A stretch of DNA of 60,211 nt from Mesaphorura yosii (Eukaryota > Arthropoda > Collembola > Poduromorpha > Tullbergiidae). Both the position numbers and the translations under genes were made by a program. Below the pieces are notes generated by a model. The model did not search any database, was not told the DNA's origin, and worked only from the letters and a program-made list of their open reading frames with translations. This document shows, one piece after another, positions 11,801-23,800 of the stretch. Numbering within the stretch: position 1 is the first letter of the stretch; each line of letters begins with the position of its first letter. The stretch spans positions 1 to 60,211 of the forward strand of contig WIXG01000416.1 in NCBI GenBank assembly GCA_009869945.1. The letters run 5' to 3'.

Positions 11801-14800
11801 GCAGGAGATTACAACTTTACTTTACTTTTTTAAATGGAACAAGTTAAGTTTTACTTTTTGTAATTAGTTGAACAAGGTCAAGGATTCTCCCGCCGCCGCC
11901 GCCGCATCTTCTTTGTACTTTACTTCACACCCTCCGAACGCGTACGCAAAACTTTCCCCTCGCAATGCATTTGGATTGCCAAAGTTTGCGACCCTTCACG
12001 GGCAGAAGCGAGCGAGAAGTTAAATTTTAGTTGCGGAACAAAAAAGTTTGATTATGATTTTTGTTTTTATTTCTCGGGCCGTACAAAGTTTACTTCAGCT
12101 GCTTAAAAGTTAATTTTGCACATTAACCGCACAAAAGTTGGACACTCGCGAATTTATGAATGCCAAAGTACGAAATTTTAAACATGCCACGAGTTCATTC
12201 ACATTTTCGGCACATATTTTCCAATCCGCAGCCGAAAATCGGCCAAATTGACGACCAACGCGAAAACGCATTAAGCAAGGATAATGAATATTAGTACGCC
12301 GAGGAATTATTTTAATGGAATTCGATTGCAATGTAATGATTTTATTATTATTTTCCTTAATGAGTCTCGAGCCACTCCGTCGCGCCGAAAACGCCGCTGC
12401 TGCTGCCAAACAAATCATTTCTTATTGCCCCAAACAATGCCTCAATCCCAATCGGAAGATTATCTCGATGCATTAAGCACGGTCTGCACGGCATAGCGCG
12501 GGCGGGAGAAGCTGAATCTGAAGTAGCCTCGAAGAGGAACAGTCTCAAAATGATATTTTAGAAAATTTATTAGTGCCAATAAAAACTATAATAACCATCG
12601 ATCTAGCAAAGCACGAGCACCAAGCCTGAGAAACACTTGAGCAGTGAGCGGAGGTTTAGTGTTATTATTTATAACCAGAGCTCAATGCTTTGCTGGCTGC
12701 CTGGGTGGAAGAAGACAACAAAATTCCAGTCAGGCCAGAATTCCTAGCACCAGAAAACCAGCAACACGGCGAAGGAAATCGGTTCTAATGAGAAAATCAT
12801 GGCTTGGCTTCCCAGCAGCAGTTTGGCAGTGCACAAGAGATTAAAGTTTTCTTAATTATTGCAACGCAAAGCAACAAGGCGAATAGGCGAAAGCAGAGGA
12901 AAGGAAAGGATTTGGAACTTTGCTTTGCATTGCAGCATTGGAACGATTTTGAAATAATATTCGCAGTTGTCGCAGGATTACGCGTTGGCTGTGCCTTGGC
13001 TGGGCTGGGCTCTAGTGTAATTAGCCGTCTGCCCTTCACTACTAGCGTGCTTATGCTGCTTTGCTTTCTCTGCTGGGGAAAGCCATCATTTTTTAATTGA
13101 CGCATAATTCGCCGCGCCAAGCCTCGTCAAGCCAGCAAATGATTCACAGGGCAGGTTCACTCGCAAACGCGGGGTTTTCCATATGCGTACGAGAGTGGCG
13201 TGCCCGTGGCTCGCCGCGCCGCATAGCCCTGCGAGCCACTTACGCATGAGAAAGCCCTCGGGGGCGCCCGAGACGGCGAAGGGCGAATGACGAAGAGAAA
13301 TGTCAAATTCCACTTTCTCCGAGGCGGGAGAGAAAACTTGTCTTGAAAATGTTGACGTTGAGTGTCTGTTTGTCTACGTCTTGCCTCCTGTGTCTTCTTT
13401 GGCATGGTCATGTCTTGTCTGGTGCTGTCTTGTCTGACGTGAAAAACATCTTTATACTTTTAAGGTTACCCACAACACAGAAGCACACGAGCGCGGCACA
13501 TCACATCACGCAGAGATCAGAGTGCAGTACAAAAAATGGCAAATGGCATGGGCCTCTGCTCTGCTCTGTCCCGAGCTATGTGATGGAATTGACCTGCACA
13601 CATGACAAAACATTTTTATGCACTTGGGTCGCGTGAATAATTGATTGATCGGCAGTATTCACATATTTATTCACCGTGGTTGGTCTATTTTTGGTCCGGG
13701 AAGAACAGAAAGAAGAAAGTACAGCCGAGGCAGCCTCTAAAATCCCGAACTTTATTACCAGGCGCGGCTGCAGAGTCCATAAAAATGGTAATTAAATGCA
13801 GACGCAGAAGACGAGCGAGGGGAAGGCTTCATCTTCATAACGCGTCGGAGATGAAGGGAAGACGCGGACGCGAATTAATATGCGATGCGTCTTTGGTGTG
13901 TATGAAATGATGCGGGGCGAGGGACAGGCAAGATACAAGGCTAAGAAATGAAATTTTCTTGTTTCACGTCAGAGAAAGTCGCCGCGAGTGTTTATCGCGA
14001 CTTGGGCCTTGTTTCGCGCGGGTCTGCTGGGATCCATTCGACCAAGGATATGCTTCTGATGGAGCACGAAAAGAAAGGCAAAATAGGAGCTTAGTGGCTT
14101 TTAAAGCTTTAACACCATTTATTCATTACTTACGCATTACTTACGTTTACGCTGGAGTACAGAATTAAAATACTTACGGTACACGACCAAGATTGACCTC
14201 ACAAACTCAGATTACGGATTCTAGCCGTATTTAATTACGATACACGAGAATTACGAGTAAAATACGGACCAGATCAGACCAGACCAGACGTTCAATTGCA
14301 ATTGGAGCCTTAATTACGAGTATTTATATACTTAGGAAACTGGAACCAGAACCAGAATTCAGCCGTGAAGACTGCGTGATTTGACTTAACTTGACAAGAA
14401 TCTGCATTCTGCAGGTTATCACATTATCGTAACATTTAGATTAATGCTGTATTTATAAGTACGAATACGACACGACCAGAATTGTTGAGTTGTCATCAGC
14501 TTACGGGCGAACTTAGAAGCAAAAACACTCAAAAATCCAGAAAAAGGGACAAAACTGCACGGAACACTGGAAAATTCAAGCTACTCCGTTTCCCTTTGCT
14601 GTATTTGACTTGTTGACTTTCTCCAAGCCGTGCCGCATTCTCTCTTCTCAACTCGCCCCATTCTTGCTTAGCATACGCACATTTACTAAATTTACTTCCA
14701 AACGCACAAAAATGATTGCAAATGCAATTTTGATTCATTTTCTTACTCATCAGTACTCAAATAGTAATAACAGTAGCGGAGTTGTACAGCAGAATTTTAC

Positions 14801-14944
14801 CAAACTAAACAATTTAGTGTACTAAATTTAGTTGCTCACTTAATTAGTGTACTTACGTACTTACGCACAATTCAGGACGACGGCCGAATTCTGAGTTCTA
14901 TGTATTTCTTCACTTCACTCACTTCACTGCACTGTGCGTGCATC

Positions 14945-17900
14945 TCAGACGGGCGTTGGGAGCACGCGAACGTCCTGTAGTGTATTTCTCACGATTGGCG
15001 GGTCATACAGACCGCCACTCCCGCTACCGCCCGATTTCTGCCCTGCGGAGCCGCCACCGCCGCTGCTGCTTGCGCCGCTGTTTCGATGTGAATCCAAATT
15101 ATGCAGCGTCGTCGTCTCGCCGCCCGCACCCCCGCCTCCACAAAGAGTCTGAAGTTTTGTAAAGTACGACTCCTGCGACATTCGGTCCATCGCGTGCACG
15201 TGCGCGTGGGCATGCGCCGAGTTCGGTTGAGGCCCCGAAGGGGCATGGGCGTGGGCCATCGTGAATCCGCCCGAGCTCATCCCCACGTCGTGTGGTCCGA
15301 CGGAGCTCCCGTAGCCCGCCGCAGCGTAATAAGCGGCGTGGGGGTGCGTCGGCGGCGGGTACGCGTCGGGGTGGCCGATCAGGTGGGCCGACGGAGCGCC
15401 AATGCCGTAGGGCGGAGCCTGAAGCGCGTGGGCGTGGCTGTGTTGCTGATGGGCGGGGTGGGCGTGGGCCGGTCCCCCGCTCAAGCCGTGAGACGGTGGC
15501 GGGGCGTGACCGTGTTGACTCTGACCATGCGGCAGCATTCCCGTCGGCGAAAGGGAGCCGGGCCCGTACGCCCCGACGCTCTGGCCCACCGCCACTGCTG
15601 CGGCCGTCGCCGCCGACGAAGGGTTGCGTGCATTTTCCAGTAGGGTCATGACGTTGTACCGCAGACTCTGGTAGTAATTGCTCAGATGCGCCGAGCGTTC
15701 GCTGATCTGCCCCGTGGCCTTGACCTCCTCAGATATTTGGGACTCGAGCGAGCTGACGAGGGAGCGAATATGGCCCAGCTCGGGGTGGTGCCCTCCGCGG
15801 GAAGCGGCGTCCTTGTAAAGCTCGGCGGTGGCTGCGGTCGACGCCGACTGCAGGTGGTGCTCGCTGTAAAGCCCGTGCTGAGGTTCGCCCTGTTGAATGG
15901 TGAATAATTCAATTAAACGAGGTCAAAGTTTGAAGGCGATTTTGGGATCTTACCTTTGACGACTGGAGACGATGCGGTCCGCCGCTGCCGTACATCGAGT
16001 CCCTCGTGTTGTGATCCCCTGGCGAGTACGGAGCGTCAATCATCGTTTTTCCGTCCGGGCTCTCGATGAGCCGAACCTTCGAGTGGTTCGCGAGTGGGCA
16101 GCCTGACGCTGACCGGTGTGACAGAAACTTCCCGGTCACGTGGCCCGAACCATCGCACCCTGGCACGGGGCACCGGAGCGGCTCTGCTTCGGGGCCCTCT
16201 CGCGGTTTACTCTTCGGTTTATTCGCACGGGGGCAGCCGGAGAGGCTTCGGTGGGTCGCGTAATTCCCCGAGACGTGGCCCATCCCGTCGCAGCCCGGCG
16301 TCGGACACTGAATCAAATCCTTCCCGTCTCGTCCTCGGCTCGTGCGGCCACCGAGGAGTGCGCCACCCGAATTAGGATAGCCAAGCAGGCGCCCCGGCGA
16401 GCGGTCGCCGCCGCCGCCTTTGGAGTCCAAGTACGTGAGTGTGGTCGTGCCGGGCCCGCCGCCACCACAGAGGTTCGTCATGGTCGTGCTCGGACTCTGT
16501 GGCGGGTACGGCGCGAGTTGATAGCAGGCGCCGCTCGGACTCACGCCCACGCCCGCGGACTGAGCGGCCCAGCCATTGTTGTACGGATGATACCCGTTCG
16601 TCATGTACTCGGCCCCCACTCCAGGGTGGTAGTACCCAGCGGCTCCGTCGCGGGGGTACGCGTACGGCGACTCGGAGCTGGTAGGCGAATGGCGCCCGAA
16701 GCCCCCTCCTCCACCGTGCCCGTATTTGCCACCGCCGCCCTGCGACGAGCTTTGCCCCAAACTGAGATCCTGCGGGCTGCTGGCCCCCGCGCCCGCTCCG
16801 GTCGTGCCCCCCGCAGCAGCCGCCGCCGCAGCATACTGCTGGAAACTGCTCAGGATTCCTGAGTTGGCGGCGTTGGAGAGGTCCATGACTGACGGAGACT
16901 TGGGCTGCTGAGCGTCCTTCATGAGCCCACCGCATTTCACGGAGAGGTTGATGGCCGACGGGAAGAGGCTCGTCGGGCCCGCGCTCATGTGCGCCATGAG
17001 CCCGCCGCCGGCGAGCGTCGACGTGACAGAGGCGGCGGAGGACAGTGACGCCGCCGCGCTGTTTGCGACCGTGGAGTGTCCGCCGTGGCTGGGGTGGCCG
17101 TGGGTGTGACCAGCTGGATCATAGGAACTGCTGAAAATTGGTGCCTGTGCTTGCGTGGCCGAACTCGCGCTGCCCGCTCCTGAAATGGCTTCATGCTGCT
17201 GCTGCTGCTGCTTTCCTTCAGAAATCCCGCCACCACCACCGCCGTAAAGTCTCTGCATCATTTCATTGTGCTGTGTTTGCGCCTGAGTCTGCGCATAGTC
17301 AGAGTAAAGTGGAGACCGATTGTGATTGTCCTGTTCGCCGCCGTTTTGCCCGCCATGGCCGTAGCGATGACCGCCGCCACCGACGCTCACGCTGCTGCCG
17401 TGATGGGTCGGGTGACTCGGATGCCATGGCGGAAGCTGCTCTTCGTACGCCGCCGCCGCACGGTGCCCGTAAATCGGGCCCCCGCCCTCATGGTGGTGTT
17501 GGTCTACCCCGCCTCCGCCAAGTACCGTCAAATGGACTGGTGAGCCCGGCCCCGCTCCCGCAGACAAATGCATCCTTTTTCTGCTGTCGTTCGACGAGCC
17601 ACCGATGGACGACGATGTGGACGAAGACGACGATTCGCAGCAGTACGGCTGAAAGCCGCCGCTCGAGCCGCCGCCGTGGAGTCCAATGTTGGGCGGCTCG
17701 GGTGTCGAGACGCGGGAGTCGGACTGTGCCGACTGCTGCGAGCCGTGCATTGTAGTACGCGTGTGATGCGAACCTGCAGAATAAATGCGCGCTTTGTAAA
17801 TTGATGCGCAAGGTTTCTAAAAGCGCAAGCACTGAGAAGTGAAAGCTGCAGCGATTTTTACCTCTTGAACGAGACTCTCGCCCCACTCCCCCACCGCCGC

Positions 17901-20841
17901 CGTGCTTCGACGCAGCTGCTGCTGGACACCCGCTCAGGCTCCGGTGCGTGTTCCGATTGCTGTTTACGTGTCCACGCCCGTTGCAGCCGGGCGTCGGACA
18001 TTTGAGGATTGTTTCGTGCATCGCGACAACTGCAGATGCAAAAAATGGACATTTTCGGCAATTAATTTAACTGGCTCGAATTTTAGGTGGGGACGAGATT
18101 TTAACAGCGCGGCGGACTTACTTTCTGGTGTCAATTTGTCCTTGCGAGGGCATCCCGACAGACTGCAAGTACAAAAACAAGGAAAACGGCTCGATAAAGG
18201 CGCGAATTGGGGCAAAATGAGACAAACTCGTCTCGGCTAGGAATTTCTCAAACTTTGTCACTTCCCAGAACTGAAATCGATTTAAATTGTTGTGACAAAA
18301 CTTTCAGTTCGAAATTCGCACAATTTAGCAATTCGAATTCGCAGCTCGTCCCTGCAAAATTTGAGGTCGGCCGCAGCGCAGCACAAAGGCGAATGCACCC
18401 GCTGCAAAACTTTCACCCTACAATTTGACAATTTCCACAATAAAGAAAGTAAACTTTCTCCCTTTCATCATCGCCGCCGCGCCGCCACTCTGCCTTTGAC
18501 TGCAATGACTGCAATCGAAATGGAAAGCCCTACAAAAACAAAGTTAACTGGTTCAAAAACTTGTGCTGTGCAGCGGCTCCGCCAACAAGACACATTAAGA
18601 ACAAGAACTCTGCACGGCGGGTGAAAGTGGGAGAAAGTTAGTTAAGTACAAAACTTAACTTTTGGGCATTAAGAGTGCGCCACAACTTATTATTAATGCT
18701 GCTGCTGCAGTTATTATTAGCATTGCATTGCACTGTCCAACTTTCGTCTTACTTTTTTACGTTTACGGTTTTAAGCGTCCAACTTTAGAAAAAATTATTC
18801 AACTTTCTCCGGGCCGCCGCCCGTCTTTTGTTCAGCAACAAAATAAACTTTGCGGCGGAGAAAGTTTTTAATTTTCAAAAATTCACGGCGTACGCGCACG
18901 GCAAAGTTTGGTTGCATTTTAGAAAGTAGAATAGAAACCAACAACAAAAGTAATAATTTGGAATCATAATCGTTGACCCAGTCTCAGTCTCAACGCAGTG
19001 GTCTCGGACAACTTTTTCCAGGCGTACTTACCTTCTATGGTGAGTGTAAAGGCCCGTAATGTGGCCTTGACCGTTGCAGCCCGGCGTCGGACACTTTGTC
19101 GTCTCTGAAAGCATCAAAATACGGTCGCATCAGCGTCAGCATTGGCCTGCATGGGGCAGGAAGAGAAAGTGAAGGAGAAAACAGGGTGAAAGTCAAAAAC
19201 CAAAAATCGTGCATAAGGGTTGAAATTCGGCTCGACTTTGCTCGGTTTTTCCGCATTGCGCAAGTGAGCCAGAGTTTTTTTTAGCGTTCGCCGAGCGGAG
19301 AAAGTTGGGAAACGAAAGCGGCTGGCTCTTCGCACGCCTTGGCGGAGAAAACAAAAGAGAAAGCAAGAGAAAGCAGCTAGCAAGCGTATGGCATATGTAC
19401 ACAGCTAGGCGGCTGTACCTTTTATGGTTCCACCTGGAGTCGCCGGGCTCATGGTTTCAGAGCGCGAGCTGTACTCAGAGCCAACCTTTCCAGGCTGATC
19501 CACGGGTGTCATTGGCTGGAGGACGGTGTACTGCTTCGGAGTGAGTGGTGAGTTGCACGGACTTTGATTGTCGATGAAATCAAAGGCTGTCGTCGCCGTC
19601 GCCGCCGTCTGACGCTGCTGCTGATGCGGCTGCTGCCGAGCCGCGGTATTCTGCTGCTGCGGCTGTTGTCCGAGTAACAGAAGCCCGCCGTTACCGGGCA
19701 CGGACACGCCTTCGTGATTGTTGATCCCAAACGACTTGCTTCCCACGTCGCTGGCATGACAACCGTACGCCAATGCATTTCCCGTGCCACCGCCACCGTT
19801 CAGCTGCAAAATCCGCTTTGTATTGAACCCCGCGTATAATTTGTCCCTCCGGCTCCTGCCGGCGCCTTCCCCGCTGCCGTGTCGCCCGCCGCCGCAATTT
19901 TCATCGTCGTCGTCCACGACCACGACGACGTCCGAGCCACAACCGCCTCTGACGCCTCCGTCCTTTTCCTCATTGTTGTTGTTATGATGCATTTTATGGT
20001 GGGCATGCGCGTGGTCGGCGAGGTCCCCGCACGATCCGTCGTTCGAGTCATTGTCCACGAGCTCGTTAAAGTCTGGTGTCGCATACGATTTTGTTGCGAT
20101 GGGGATTTCGTCGACGCGCGGTGGAGCCGACGGCTCTGGTTTGGGAGAATCCTTCGTCTGCGGAACTGGCGCAGGGGCAGACGCAAGCGTGGACTCGACG
20201 TTCGCTGACGACGGCGGAGACGACTCTTCTTTCGTAACGGTCGCCTCAGAATTTATATTCGAGTTCGCTCCTGCTGGAGCCGACGCAGTCGCTGGCGCCG
20301 ATACCGCGTTATTCTTTGAATTATCCTTTATTTCTGCACTCAGGCTCCTCAGCGCGGCCTGCGTCTCCAGCACGCATTGCTGGTACTCGTCTTCGGCAGT
20401 GCTGCTCGCCGACGGTGCCGGCGTGAAAGCTGATGCCATAGGCGGCGGAGCGCCACCGCCTGCGACGGAGGAGCCGGCCTGCTTCAACTTGGTCAATTTA
20501 AATGCGTTCGGCACCGGCGCTGCCGCTGCCACCGCCACGGAAACGGGAACGGGAATCGGCGTGACTCGCTGCACGGGAATCGCATTGTCCTCTTCGCGCT
20601 CACGCTCTCGTTCTCGCTCCTTTTCGGCCGAGGATTTGACGGTGTTGAGAACAATCCGCCGCTTCTTACTCTGGGGATGGTCGGTCGTCGACGACGACGG
20701 AAGTGCCGTCGCTGCTGCTGCAGGCGGCCCGGCTGGTGAATCGGGGCTCCGCCTCGCCGTAACCGTTGCTGTGGTCGGCCCATTGTTGGGCGAAGACGAG
20801 GAATTGCTCGTCCGAGCCGTCATTGCACGTGTTCCCATCAT
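14945..20841 (-). CDS. Myt1: Myt1/St18-family C2HC zinc-finger transcription factor, six coding exons
   Basis: Coding exons, in order of translation, are 20841-19419, 19104-19032, 18162-18122, 18029-17862, 17773-15954 and 15889-14945. Every junction is GT-AG and in phase, giving 1489 residues. Four C-x4-C-x4-H-x7-H-x5-C fingers are visible: C479/C484/H489/H497/C503 (split across exons 2 and 3), C523-C547 (exon 4), C1058-C1082 and C1103-C1127 (exon 5). Each has the family core CPTPGC or CPVPGC, then GHV/I, then HRSLSGCP or HRSASGCP. A coiled coil covers about residues 1206-1262, as expected for the C-terminal Myt1 region. Linkers are rich in Gly, His, Gln, Ala and Ser. Family members are nuclear factors that bind AAGTT-type sites and promote neuronal differentiation, mostly as repressors. 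The ATG at 20841 is the first in a frame that opens after a splice acceptor. Vertebrate relatives carry six or seven fingers, so four is few. Exon 3 is only 41 bp. Confidence 0.93.
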
Positions 20842-20886
20842 GAATACGAATACTGCCTTATTTCAATTATTTTCGTTGAGAAAGTC
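20842..20886 (-). other. Myt1: Myt1 5' UTR end with splice acceptor
   Basis: On the minus strand the ATG at 20841 is preceded by 45 untranslated bases and then by a polypyrimidine-like stretch ending in TTTATTTCAG (20896-20887). This is a good 3' splice site. It suggests that the true promoter and at least one non-coding first exon lie further upstream, at higher coordinates. I could not identify that exon. Confidence 0.55.
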
Positions 20887-23800
20887 CTGAAATAAATACA
20901 GAAAGAGCCCGTTTACGTTAACGCACAATGCATAATGCATAATGCGTCAGTCTCAGGTTGCCTCATTTGATCCCAGCCGGGAACGCAAAGCGAAATCGAA
21001 AGAGAAGCATCCGTCACAAGTCAAGCCGGATGATCTTTATCATAATAATATCATCATTTTTCTCTCTCACAGCTCGTCGTCTTCCCCTTCTCAGCGAAGA
21101 CGACACAGCAGAGCAAAACACACATTTCACAATTCAGGCTGACATTTGTCGTTTATTCTTGCCACTGCCACTTTATGAACTCACTTTCCCTGCTCATCTC
21201 TCGCGACGTGACGCGACGAGACGCTCGAGAGGGTGGCGTATTTTCGCATTTTTCATCGCATTTCCGCGTCCCGGAGCACGTACACTCACTTTACTCAATC
21301 AAAATCACATTTATTATGCTGCTACCGGTGTCTCACACCTTCGGAAAGGAAAAAGCAAGGATTTCAGCGTGGTGTGGTTCATTTCAGCATGATTCGGCCT
21401 GTGCTTCTGGAGCGATTGTGCTGGTTGAATTAACCTTGGAGCGAAGTTTACTTTTACTTTTGCGATATCGAACAAAGTCGGTCCAGTCCAAACTACTGAA
21501 ACTGCTGTCATTTGCCATTACACGCAGAACGCGACGCAGCACAGACTTTCTCTGGCTCGTAATCTCGTCCTCTTCCTTTCTCTTTTCGCAAGTGTGAAGG
21601 AATTGTTCCGTTCAACTTTTCCCCTCCTCCGCGTGCGCCGCGCCTCGCCCTCCCCAAAGAAAGTGGAAAGAAAAGTTTTTAATTAGATAGCGAAAAGTGC
21701 CAAAAATACGTACACCCAGACAGCATCTTCTGCTTCTGCTTTCTGCATGCTGCACAGTACCGGCCGAGCCCAGCATAATGAGTGAGTAGACTCGTGGACC
21801 AAAATGCATGCATTTTGCAGCCTTGCCTTGTGTTGTGTTGTGTTGTTAACTAATTTCCTTTTCCATTTAAGGCACGGCACGGCTGTTCGAATTTACGTTC
21901 AGTTGTCATTCTGAATAAAATTCCTACCGGGCCCGGCCATTGTTCTTTGCATAAGAGAACTGAGAACCTAAGAGAACTGAATTGGAGTTGATTGGAAAAG
22001 AAAGGCAAGGCACAGCAAGGCAACTGAACCGGCTTGTTGTTGTTTATTAGTTTTTATTATTCAATTCGAGCCGCGCGCGCCCTGCCATTCTATTTTTGCC
22101 AGTACAAAAGCATCTCAGCGACGGTGAAATGAATATTTATGAAAGGCACGACGCTGCTGCTGTTTTCTCCGGCCCGGCCCGGAGAAAGCTTAATGGAAAC
22201 TTTTGACAATAGGCAGGATGCCTTCGTAAGGTTTCACGGCACGGTGACGACGGCATAAATTGTAAGTAGTAAATAATATTGTGCGGTGCGGGGCGGCTTG
22301 AATGGCGGCCAACGGCTGGAGAAATTGCGATTGCGAATTGAATTCTTGCGGTTTCCTGCACGGGCGACGGGCCAATGTCTCATAATTCGAGTCTCAAGCT
22401 TGTTTACACCACGCGATGGATAATTAACATATTAAATTCGCACAATTCATCGACCGAGTCGGGGAGTTTTAAAATTCTACGCGTAAAGTAAACCAGTAAA
22501 CAAGAAGTCCGACAAATTCTCGTCGCCGTTCGCTTCTGCTTTTCTGAAATTCGCTGTTTTCACCCGCGCGGGTCCAAAATAATTCTAAATTGCCTGTTTA
22601 TTGCTTGCTGCCTATTTTGTACTTTTCCAAGAGCTCGAACGCGAGCGTGAGTACAAGAAGCAGCCAGCAGCCGTCTTAATGACTAACTTGACTCGACTTT
22701 CGGCTTTCAAACTTTCACGGCGTAAATTGGCGTAATGACGTCGTGTAATGAGATATTGTTAAAAATTCTCACTTGCCTGCACAATTCCGTACTTCGTGTT
22801 CACATTTGCATTACAGTACAGTGCTGAAATCTGAATGGTAATGAGATTGAGTGTGAACTCCGGCGAAGGACGTGAAACGAGCACTCGAAGAAGCATAGAA
22901 GCAGCGCCCGCGCCAGTGTCAGAACTCAGAAGATGGGATCATATTAGCGTGAAGTGAACCGTGGCGTGGTGGAAGCGGAATAACGAATAACAGAACGGGA
23001 CGACTAATGTCATTAAAAGCAGTGCAGCTTCTTCTGCTTGTGCTGCTTTGGTTGCACGGAACCATTAATCTCAATTAAAGAGTTGTCACTCTTTCCATTC
23101 TTCGCCCCGCGCCGTCCACATCCACGTCCGCTTCGGTGCGGCACGGTTTTGAGACGACGGTTGGGATGTGATTTCTTTTGGTCTGCCTTTGCCTTTGTAC
23201 GCACGGTCGTAAAATAAAATTGAATAGCCTTCGACTCGGCCAGCGTTTCGGCGTGGTCGCAGCGCACTTTTGTCCTTTGTCTTTGTGAATAGCGAATGGG
23301 TAAACAGCTCCGCAGTGGCAATGTTAATGGAGCTAATTTGTCCAGACACCGAAATAATGCGCGCATTTACACACATTATGCTCTCACGCTTTCACGCTTC
23401 GCTCGACGAGACGCTTCGTTCGACGCGACGCTCCGCTCTCAGCTTTTGTCTCAACGCATCAGCCAACCGCTCATTAAATCACGCTCGGCTACGGCGACCG
23501 CTTTAATTCATGTAATGCGACAACGGTTCGGAAGGCCGCACGGAAGCTCTCCATTTATCACGGCAGGTCTCAACCGCGTACCCATCCTTTTTAAGATGTA
23601 AATAAAAAAGTCATTAATTATTCAGCCAAGAGCCACATAGCTCACGCTTAAAGAAGATTTCACGCGCGGAATTCGTGTGTCGTGTGTGTGTCAGGCCACT
23701 TGTCAGATGTCAACCGTACAAAACCGACAAGCCAAGTTAATTATTCCGACTCGCTAATCGCTAATCGCCTGCGCGTTTGTGCATTCGCTTTGCGGCATGT

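Larger units (their letters stand above)
1..14944. other. Gene-poor region downstream of Myt1
   Basis: Apart from the weak block at 2.44-3.24 kb, I find no convincing exon in these 15 kb: open frames are short, of mixed composition, and have no domain-like pattern or matched splice sites. The stretch contains simple pyrimidine tracts, small tandem repeats (listed separately), perfect palindromes, and many copies of two short words, GAGAAAGT and GCCGTGCC (either strand). It lies 3' of the Myt1 homologue. It could be intergenic DNA with regulatory elements or the intron of a gene outside the window; the sequence does not decide. Confidence 0.6.

Noticed and set aside
15101..15643. Plus-strand open frame opposite Myt1 exon 6
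   Set aside because: It is an antisense shadow of the GC-rich, repetitive Myt1 coding sequence; Arg-rich with no start or splice support.
20051..20890. 279-codon plus-strand frame
   Set aside because: Antisense shadow of Myt1 exon 1. The minus strand carries the splice sites and the fingers.
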